Made by a program: the position numbers and the translations under genes | Shown: in pieces, positions 1 through 4,577 of the stretch | Position numbering within the stretch: position 1 is the stretch's first letter | Layout: each line of letters opens with the position of its first letter | From: Actinomycetota bacterium | GTDB taxonomy: Bacteria > Actinomycetota > Actinomycetes > S36-B12 | NCBI GenBank assembly: GCA_009700485.1 | Contig: WLLZ01000117.1 | Span: 1 to 5,473 of the forward strand | Reading direction: 5' to 3' | DNA length: 5,473 nt | The notes under the pieces: generated by a model | What the model saw: the letters and a program-made list of their open reading frames with translations, nothing else | What the model was told of the DNA's origin: nothing | The model's database searches: none

Positions 1-983
1 CCCCTGACCTTTGGGATGACCAAGATCGGGCCCAGCAGGTCACTTCTCGGCTTTCATTCGTGCAGGGTGAAGTCCGGCGGGTTGAAAACCTCCGCCGGCG
101 TTTTGATGACCTGCCGATCCTTTACGAACTTGCTGACGATGAGGGTGATGCTGGTGCCCTCGCCGACGCCGATAAGGAACTTGAGTCGATGCAGGCAGCC
201 ATCGATGAGCTGGAGGTCCGCACCCTTTTATCCGGTGAGTACGACTCACGCGAGGCGCTGATCACTATCCGAGCCGAGGCCGGTGGCGTTGATGCCGCCG
301 ACTGGGCGGAAATGCTGCTGCGGATGTATTCGCGATATTGCGAACGGCACAACTGGTCACTTGAAGTTTATGAGACTTCCTACGCTGAAGAAGCCGGCAT
401 TAAGTCGGCCACATTCGCGGTGAAGGCGCCCTACGCCTATGGCACCCTTTCGGTCGAACAGGGCACTCATCGATTGGTTCGTATTTCGCCATTTGATAAT
501 CAAGGGCGCCGCCAAACCTCATTTGCGGGTGTTGAGGTAATCCCGGTGATAGCGCAAGCCGAGAGCATTGATATTCCGGAAGATGATTTGCGTGTTGATG
601 TTTATCGGTCGAGTGGCCCAGGTGGTCAGGGGGTTAACACGACCGACTCTGCGGTGCGCCTCACACATATTCCAACCGGTGTAGTGGTGTCGTGCCAAAA
701 TGAGCGTTCACAATTGCAAAACCGCGCCACTGCGATGGCAGTACTTCAGGCGAAATTACTCGAGCGCCGCCGGCAAGAAGATCGAGCCAAGATGGACGCT
801 CTAAAGGGCGACTCGACCGGGTCGTGGGGTAATCAGATGCGCTCGTATGTGCTTCACCCGTATCAAATGGTCAAAGACCTTCGCACCGAGGAGGAAACCG
901 GCAATACGGCCGCGGTTCTCGATGGCGAGATAGATGCCTTTATTGAGGCCGGAATCCGGTGGCGCAAGCAGCAGTCCGCCTGA
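1..983 (+). CDS. prfB: Peptide chain release factor 2 (RF2), 5'-truncated by window edge
   Basis: RF2 recognises UGA and UAA stop codons in the ribosomal A site and triggers hydrolysis of peptidyl-tRNA. The reading frame is already open at base 3 (PDLWDDQDRAQQV, typical of the RF2 N-terminal helices) and runs 326 residues to TGA at 981-983. The GTG at 60-62 is therefore an internal valine, not the start. RF2 proteins are usually about 365-375 residues, so roughly 40-50 residues lie upstream, as would any programmed frameshift site. The stop-codon-reading tripeptide SPF is at 486-494 and is RF2-specific (RF1 has PxT). The catalytic GGQ is at 621-629 within SSGPGGQGVNTTDSAVRLTH; its glutamine is methylated by PrmC in studied bacteria. 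The PCRF domain precedes these motifs, with GGVDAADWAEMLLRMY in the RF2 form. It lies 29 bases before ftsE, as in other actinobacteria. The identification is very secure. Confidence 0.97.
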   Translation, partial: PDLWDDQDRAQQVTSRLSFVQGEVRRVENLRRRFDDLPILYELADDEGDAGALADADKELESMQAAIDELEVRTLLSGEYDSREALITIRAEAGGVDAADWAEMLLRMYSRYCERHNWSLEVYETSYAEEAGIKSATFAVKAPYAYGTLSVEQGTHRLVRISPFDNQGRRQTSFAGVEVIPVIAQAESIDIPEDDLRVDVYRSSGPGGQGVNTTDSAVRLTHIPTGVVVSCQNERSQLQNRATAMAVLQAKLLERRRQEDRAKMDALKGDSTGSWGNQMRSYVLHPYQMVKDLRTEEETGNTAAVLDGEIDAFIEAGIRWRKQQSA

Positions 984-1000
984 TCTGGGGCACCTTCGCA

Positions 1001-1013
1001 TAGACTGCGTACG
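1001..1013 (+). promoter_or_regulatory. Leaderless promoter of ftsE (-10 TAGACT)
   Basis: TAGACT at 1001-1006 fits the actinobacterial -10 pattern TANNNT. Six bases separate it from the GTG at 1013, which puts the expected transcription start on the first base of the start codon. No Shine-Dalgarno sequence lies within 15 bases of the GTG. The TAG of the -10 is also an in-frame stop four codons before the GTG, so no earlier start is possible. No convincing -35 is visible 16-18 bases upstream. Seen: motif and spacing. Inferred: leaderless transcription. Confidence 0.6.
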
Positions 1014-1702
1014 TGATCCTGTTCGACGGAGTTACCAAGCTCTACGCAAATCAAGAGCGCCCTGCCTTGGACGAGGTTTCCCTTGAGATCGAAAAGGGTG
1101 AGTTCGTTTTCCTCGTTGGCCCATCGGGCTCAGGTAAGTCCACCTTCTTGCGGTTAGTGCTGCGCGAGGAGCGCCCGACTAAAGGTCAGGTTTGGGTTGC
1201 GGGCAAAGAGTTGAATCGACTTTCAAATTGGAAGATCCCAGCCTTGCGACGACAGATTGGCACCGTGTTTCAGGACTTCCGGTTGCTTCCGAATAAGACC
1301 GTGGCCGAGAATGTCGCCTTCGCCCTTGAGGTTATTGGTAAGCCCGCGTCGCATATTCGCAAAGTGGTGCCCGAAGTTCTCGAAGTCGTAGGCCTCGAAG
1401 GCAAAGAGGAGCGCCGGCCCGATGAACTGTCGGGTGGCGAGCAGCAGCGCGTTGCAATTGCAAGGGCTTTCGTTAACCGGCCAATCTTGCTCATCGCCGA
1501 TGAACCGACCGGAAACCTCGACCCTGGCACCTCGGTCGGCATCATGAAGTTGCTCGATCGTATTAATCAACTTGGCACGACCGTGGTGATGTCAACCCAT
1601 GATCAGGCAATTGTTGATCAGATGCGCAGGCGGGTGATTGAGCTCGAGGGTGGTCATGTCGTGCGCGATCAGTCACGCGGTGTTTACGGGTATGCAAGGT
1701 AA
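1013..1702 (+). CDS. ftsE: Cell division ATP-binding protein FtsE
   Basis: FtsE is the cytoplasmic ABC ATPase of the FtsEX complex, which at the division site uses ATP hydrolysis to switch on a peptidoglycan hydrolase outside the membrane. The 229-residue protein has a full nucleotide-binding domain: Walker A GPSGSGKST at residues 36-44, Q-loop glutamine at 87 (VFQDFRLL), signature LSGGEQ at 139-144, Walker B ILLIADEP at 158-165 with catalytic Glu164, D-loop NLD at 168-170, and switch His196 in MSTHD. Stretches such as VAFALEVIGK and DELSGGEQQRVAIARAFVNRP match actinobacterial FtsE closely, and the length is normal. The GTG start is forced, because an in-frame TAG lies at 1001-1003 with no start codon between. 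There is no ribosome binding site, consistent with a leaderless message. ftsX follows after 38 bases, so the two are probably cotranscribed. The C-terminal RDQSRGVYGYAR tail is also typical of actinobacterial FtsE. Confidence 0.97.
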   Translation: MILFDGVTKLYANQERPALDEVSLEIEKGEFVFLVGPSGSGKSTFLRLVLREERPTKGQVWVAGKELNRLSNWKIPALRRQIGTVFQDFRLLPNKTVAENVAFALEVIGKPASHIRKVVPEVLEVVGLEGKEERRPDELSGGEQQRVAIARAFVNRPILLIADEPTGNLDPGTSVGIMKLLDRINQLGTTVVMSTHDQAIVDQMRRRVIELEGGHVVRDQSRGVYGYAR

Positions 1703-1726
1703 TCAGTAACTAACCTGACTAGAGAT

Positions 1727-1734
1727 AGGGAGGG
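1727..1734 (+). promoter_or_regulatory. Strong ribosome binding site of ftsX
   Basis: AGGGAGGG lies six bases before the ATG at 1741. It is a good anti-16S match and fixes the ftsX start. It contrasts with ftsE and the M23 peptidase gene, which have no such site, and fits translation of ftsX from a message begun at ftsE. Confidence 0.8.
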
Positions 1735-1740
1735 ATCAGC

Positions 1741-2649
1741 ATGCGCGCAAACTTTGTGGCAAGTGAAGTTAGCAGCGGAATTCGTCGTAACTTGACCATG
1801 ACAATGGCAGTAATCATCACTGTTGCTGTTTCACTCGGTCTCTTTGGCGCCAGCATGCTGGTGCGAGCGCAGGTTTCAACAATGAAGGATTTCTGGTACG
1901 ACAAAGTTGAGGTATCAATCTTTCTTTGCGGTAAAGGTAGCGATACCCCTTCATGCGCCGGTGGGCCTGTTACTAAAGCCCAGCGCGACCAGATTAAAGC
2001 CGACCTCGAATCTTTGAAGCCTCTTGTTGACAGTGTTTACTACGAGTCGCAAGCCGAAGCATTTGCGCGGTTCCAAGAGCAGTTCAAGAATTCACCGATT
2101 GTCGACAACGTCAAACCAACAGCGCTTCCTGAGTCCTTCCGCGTGAAGCTTTCTGACCCGACTAAGTACGACGTTGTGGCTTCGGCATTTGCTGGTAGGC
2201 CTGGTATCGAGCAGGTTAATGATCAACGTAAAATCCTGGATAAGTTCTTCCGCTTACTCGGTGGCCTACAACTTATTGCGCTGCTAATCGCTTTGTCCAT
2301 GCTCGTGGTAACGGTGCTACTGATCGTCAACACCATGCGAGTAGCCGCCTTCAGTCGGCGCCGGGAGACCAGCATTATGCGATTGGTCGGTGCCTCGAAC
2401 TTCTATATCCAATTGCCATTCTTATTAGAGGCAGCGGTAGCGGCCGGCATCGGGGCGATCTTGGCGGTGGTTGGGCTGGTGTTCGTCAAGATTATTGTCA
2501 TCGATCAAGTCCTCGCGACGTCCTTCCAGTTCACGGCCTTCGTCGGCTGGGATGCCGTGCTGGCGATCGCTCCGCTCATGATCTTGGTGGGAGTAGGGCT
2601 GGCCGCGATCGCTGCTTTCTTCACCCTCCGCAAATATTTACGGGTCTAA
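1741..2649 (+). CDS. ftsX: Cell division protein FtsX, ABC transporter permease subunit
   Basis: FtsX is the membrane partner of FtsE; it transports nothing known, but transmits the ATPase cycle to an extracytoplasmic peptidoglycan hydrolase. The 302 residues show the FtsX layout: a short basic cytoplasmic N-terminus; TM1 about 19-41; an extracellular domain about 42-173; TM2 about 174-198; TM3 about 224-254; TM4 about 272-294. The conserved cytoplasmic loop RRRETSIMRLVGAS at 206-219 is the FtsE-contacting signature of this permease family. The extracellular domain begins with DKVEVSIFLC and contains two cysteines, Cys63 and Cys72, close enough for a disulfide. It should bind the coiled coil of the neighbouring secreted peptidase. 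The start is fixed by the AGGGAGGG site and by the length of the N-terminal region. TTA leucine codons at 2422-2427 show these are not avoided. A hairpin follows the TAA stop by about ten bases. Confidence 0.96.
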   Translation: MRANFVASEVSSGIRRNLTMTMAVIITVAVSLGLFGASMLVRAQVSTMKDFWYDKVEVSIFLCGKGSDTPSCAGGPVTKAQRDQIKADLESLKPLVDSVYYESQAEAFARFQEQFKNSPIVDNVKPTALPESFRVKLSDPTKYDVVASAFAGRPGIEQVNDQRKILDKFFRLLGGLQLIALLIALSMLVVTVLLIVNTMRVAAFSRRRETSIMRLVGASNFYIQLPFLLEAAVAAGIGAILAVVGLVFVKIIVIDQVLATSFQFTAFVGWDAVLAIAPLMILVGVGLAAIAAFFTLRKYLRV

Positions 2650-2659
2650 ATGCCCGCAA

Positions 2660-2678
2660 CCCCGTGTTACGCATGGGG
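2660..2678 (+). terminator. Hairpin after ftsX, possible weak terminator
   Basis: CCCCGTG at 2660-2666 pairs with CATGGGG at 2672-2678 (six Watson-Crick pairs and one G-U) around the loop TTACG. It starts 10 bases after the ftsX stop. It is followed by ATTATG rather than a T-run, so it is not a classical intrinsic terminator. It may only slow readthrough, or stabilise the 3' end of the ftsEX message. Confidence 0.4.
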
Positions 2679-2679
2679 A

Positions 2680-2699
2680 TTATGTGACATAACGGTTAT
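2680..2699. promoter_or_regulatory. Two interlocking palindromes, candidate operator before the M23 peptidase gene
   Basis: TTATGT-G-ACATAA (2680-2692) is a perfect inverted repeat with 6-base arms and one central base. ATAAC-G-GTTAT (2689-2699) is a second one, with 5-base arms, sharing four bases with the first. Together they make an AT-rich island that ends inside the putative -10 (2697-2702). A bound regulator here would overlap RNA polymerase. GTGAC at 2684-2688 and GTTAC at 2666-2670 loosely recall GTNAC half-sites reported for the actinobacterial cell-wall regulator MtrA, but the spacing is not the usual one. The symmetry is seen; the operator role is inferred. Confidence 0.4.
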
Positions 2700-2709
2700 T
2701 CTGGGGGGG
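2697..2709 (+). promoter_or_regulatory. Leaderless promoter of the M23 peptidase gene (-10 TATTCT)
   Basis: TATTCT at 2697-2702 fits TANNNT, and six bases separate it from the GTG at 2709, the same geometry as at ftsE. A weak -35-like TGGGGA lies at 2674-2679, 17 bases upstream. The six-base gap is all G (G7 run 2703-2709 counting the start codon's first base), which abuts the GTG and leaves no spacing for a Shine-Dalgarno role. This gives the peptidase a promoter separate from ftsE-ftsX. Confidence 0.55.
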
Positions 2710-3986
2710 TGCTTCCCCGCCGCCGGCGGGCGGTTTTAGTTGCCGCCCTCGCCGTCTCGATGCTGCTACCTGCCACCGGGGTGCCCAGTGCTCAGGCTGC
2801 CTTTGACCCAGGTAATCGGGTAAATGCGGCTGACATTGACGGCCAGGTAGAGCAGGCCGGCGAGGCCGTAGATGCCGCCAATGCGAAGGTCTCGCGGGCT
2901 CTCAAGACATTGGTGTTGGCTCGTGGTCAACTACCTGCTGCCCGAAGAGCCAAAGTGGTCGCCGAGAGGTCTGCAACATCGGCGTTGGTGGAGGCAGAGC
3001 GTGCGGCAAATGCGGCTCGAATGGCGAATATCGCAGTTATCACTTCGCAGGTTCAGCAACAGCGCGTGAGCACCGAACTACAGGCGGTATCAGATCAAAT
3101 TGATGATGTAGTGCGACTTGTCTACCAGCAAGGCCCTCTTGGTGAGATAGAAGTAATTCTTGATGCGAAAGATCCGGGTGATTTTGCATTAAGGCTCGCT
3201 TCGGTTGACGCGATTTCAAAGTCCCAGGCGACAGCGCAAAGTAACCTTTTCAAAGCCCGAGCCGATCTGGTGATGAAAGGCGTCCAGCATGAGGCTCTGA
3301 AAGCCACGGCGGAAAAAGCAAAGCTTGCCGCAGAGACGCAGTTGGCAAACGCCCGGCAGGCGCAAGCCCAGGCCGGCGCCGCGCAGCTGCGCATTGTGCA
3401 GTTGGTGGCTGAACGCAAGGCGTCGTTGGTTATCGCAAAGAAAAATAAGGCAGTGATTGCGAAGAGGTTTCAGCGGCTAAAAGCGAAGCAGGCTTTGATG
3501 GCCAAGCAAGCTGCAGCTGCCGCGAGGCGCGAGGCTGCCAGGCTTGCTGCCCAAGGTGATAACTCACCAACGGGAGAGCTGCGATGGCCCATTGACGGCG
3601 GTGGAGTCAGCGCAGATGTGGGCCCGCGGGTGCACCCGGTCTACGGCTACGACTCTTGCCACACCGGCACCGATATTCGCGGCGCCACAGGCACCCCTAT
3701 TCATGCAGCTGCCGCGGGAACCGTCGCGATGATCTCCGACGGCGGACCATATGGCCTGGCAACACTTATTGCCCACGCCGATGGAATGACCACCTTTTAT
3801 GCACATCAGTTGAGTGTCAGCGTCAGCGAAGGCCAGCGCGTAGATGCGGGCGAGGTAATCGGGGCCGTTGGCACCAGCGGATGGGTAACCGGCCCCCACT
3901 TGCATTTTGAAGTGCGCCTGGGAGGTACCGCCTATGATCCAATGGGTTGGTTCGGGGGCTCCAAGAGCCCGGTTTCCTGCCAGTAG
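2709..3986 (+). CDS. Secreted coiled-coil M23 (LytM) peptidoglycan endopeptidase, likely FtsEX partner
   Basis: This is predicted to cut peptide cross-bridges in septal peptidoglycan outside the membrane, under FtsEX control. The 425 residues begin with a signal peptide: LPRRRR, hydrophobic core 9-22, likely cleavage after AQA at 28-30. Two coiled-coil stretches follow (about 41-140 and 172-281), separated by a segment at 138-172 (VYQQGPLGEIEVILDAKDP...) like the hinge of EnvC/RipC/PcsB-type FtsEX-activated hydrolases. The C-terminal LytM domain (about 288-415) keeps the zinc site: His318 and Asp322 in HTGTD, His366 in YAH, and His397/His399 in HLH. It therefore looks catalytic, unlike degenerate EnvC, which only activates amidases. 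Cys317, next to a zinc ligand, and Cys424, near the C-terminus, could form a disulfide. The GTG start is forced: TGA at 2685-2687 is in frame, nothing usable lies between, and the next ATG (2760) would lose the signal peptide's basic end. The partnership is inferred from position and domains. Confidence 0.9.
   Translation: MLPRRRRAVLVAALAVSMLLPATGVPSAQAAFDPGNRVNAADIDGQVEQAGEAVDAANAKVSRALKTLVLARGQLPAARRAKVVAERSATSALVEAERAANAARMANIAVITSQVQQQRVSTELQAVSDQIDDVVRLVYQQGPLGEIEVILDAKDPGDFALRLASVDAISKSQATAQSNLFKARADLVMKGVQHEALKATAEKAKLAAETQLANARQAQAQAGAAQLRIVQLVAERKASLVIAKKNKAVIAKRFQRLKAKQALMAKQAAAAARREAARLAAQGDNSPTGELRWPIDGGGVSADVGPRVHPVYGYDSCHTGTDIRGATGTPIHAAAAGTVAMISDGGPYGLATLIAHADGMTTFYAHQLSVSVSEGQRVDAGEVIGAVGTSGWVTGPHLHFEVRLGGTAYDPMGWFGGSKSPVSCQ
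2716..2737 (+). promoter_or_regulatory. GC-rich hairpin plus T-run at the 5' end of the M23 gene
   Basis: CCCGCC (2716-2721) and GGCGGG (2725-2730) form a perfect six-pair stem with a GCC loop, followed by CGG and TTTT at 2734-2737. This resembles an intrinsic terminator seven bases downstream of the GTG start. It encodes the run of arginines of the signal peptide, so codon content may explain it. In a transcript entering from ftsX, the G-run at 2705-2708 could instead pair with CCCC at 2715-2718 and hold the GTG in a loop. Confidence 0.3.
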
Positions 3987-4002
3987 TGCCCATTTGGGCA
4001 TT
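3985..4002 (+). terminator. Short hairpin between the M23 gene and smpB
   Basis: TGCCCA-TT-TGGGCA (3987-4000) is a perfect palindrome starting on the base after the peptidase stop codon. It extends outward by a G-U and an A-U pair. With no T-run (ATTGATCG follows), it is at best a weak terminator or an mRNA 3'-end stabiliser. Readthrough into smpB seems likely, since no clear smpB promoter is visible in the 66-base gap. Confidence 0.35.
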
Positions 4003-4038
4003 GATCGTGCTCGCTGGGAGCGTTGTTTGTTGAATATT

Positions 4039-4045
4039 GGAGGTG
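4039..4045 (+). promoter_or_regulatory. Ribosome binding site of smpB
   Basis: GGAGGTG ends seven bases before the ATG at 4053, a near-ideal site. Two nearby alternatives, GTG 4043 and ATG 4046, are out of frame with SmpB, so the start at 4053 is well supported. Confidence 0.8.
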
Positions 4046-4052
4046 ATGGGCG

Positions 4053-4529
4053 ATGCCACGTGAGACCGGGCGCAAGGTAATTGCCCAAAACCGTAAGGCG
4101 CGGCATGACTACTCGATCGAGGATGTCTTTGAGGCCGGCATGGTCTTAACCGGCACCGAGGTTAAGTCGCTGCGCGAGGGTCGGGCAACTTTGACCGATG
4201 GCTACGCCATTGTTGAAGATGGCGAAATGTGGCTGCGCGGAGTCCACATCCCCGTTTACGACCTGGGCACCTGGAACAACCATGAGCCGCGCCGGCCCAG
4301 AAAGTTGCTACTTCGACGCGAAGAGATTCGTCGGATAACTAATAAGACCAAGGAATCGGGCTTGACGCTGATCCCGCTCGCCATGTATTTCAAGGATGGT
4401 TACGCCAAGATTGAAATAGCACTCGCCCGCGGCCGCAAAAGTTACGACAAGCGCCATGCGATAGCAGAGCGTGAGTCAAAGCGCGAAACAGATCGTGCTA
4501 CCGGGCGCCGGAGTAAGGGCAACGACTGA
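4053..4529 (+). CDS. smpB: SsrA (tmRNA)-binding protein SmpB
   Basis: SmpB binds tmRNA and escorts it to ribosomes stalled on mRNAs without a stop codon; its tail mimics the missing codon-anticodon helix so that trans-translation can start. The 158 residues match the family in length and motifs. The N-terminus IAQNRKARHDYSIEDVFEAG leads into GTEVKSLREGRATL at 34-47, the conserved oligonucleotide-binding fold segment. WNNHEPRRPRKLLL is at 74-87. LIPLAMYFKDGYAKIEIALARGRKSYDKR at about 106-134 leads into the basic tail that enters the mRNA channel. The start is set by GGAGGTG. The gene lies 66 bases after the peptidase and is convergent with the membrane-protein gene. The tmRNA gene, often close to smpB, is not in the 48 bases that follow, so it must lie elsewhere. 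The TGA stop is one read by RF2, whose gene is at the left edge. Confidence 0.97.
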   Translation: MPRETGRKVIAQNRKARHDYSIEDVFEAGMVLTGTEVKSLREGRATLTDGYAIVEDGEMWLRGVHIPVYDLGTWNNHEPRRPRKLLLRREEIRRITNKTKESGLTLIPLAMYFKDGYAKIEIALARGRKSYDKRHAIAERESKRETDRATGRRSKGND

Positions 4530-4577
4530 GCACGACTTATTAGTGCCGATGAGCACCGGCCTTCGCAAAGCAATTCA
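4530..4577. other. Convergent intergenic region with weak competing hairpins
   Basis: This 48-base gap separates the ends of smpB and the opposite-strand membrane-protein gene. TGAGCAC occurs twice (4527-4533, overlapping the smpB stop, and 4550-4556). GTGC at 4543-4546 can pair with either copy, giving two alternative four-pair hairpins. No GC-rich stem with a T-run is present on either strand, so I cannot point to a clear bidirectional terminator. Confidence 0.3.

Noticed and set aside
60..62. GTG as the start codon of prfB
   Set aside because: The frame is open from base 3 and bases 3-59 translate to typical RF2 N-terminal sequence, so this is an internal valine.
1223..1570. 115-residue minus-strand open frame inside ftsE
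   Set aside because: It is antisense to the conserved ABC signature and Walker B region, and its sequence is explained entirely by ftsE codons.
2684..2689. GTGACA as a -35 element or CRP/GlxR half-site
   Set aside because: It is only seven bases from the TATTCT -10, too close for a -35, and the matching TCACA half of a CRP-type site is absent.
2641..2709. A ydaO-type cyclic-di-AMP riboswitch before the cell-wall hydrolase
   Set aside because: Such riboswitches precede some actinobacterial hydrolases, but they need well over 100 bases; the gap is 59 bases and the promoter leaves no leader.
3564..4106. 180-residue open frame on the minus strand
   Set aside because: It lies opposite the strongly supported LytM domain and the start of smpB, has no recognisable motif and no ribosome binding site, and is best read as an antisense shadow of biased codons.
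4530..4577. Start of an ssrA (tmRNA) gene after smpB
   Set aside because: There is no tRNA-Ala-like acceptor half or tag-reading frame, and the next gene's stop is only 48 bases away.
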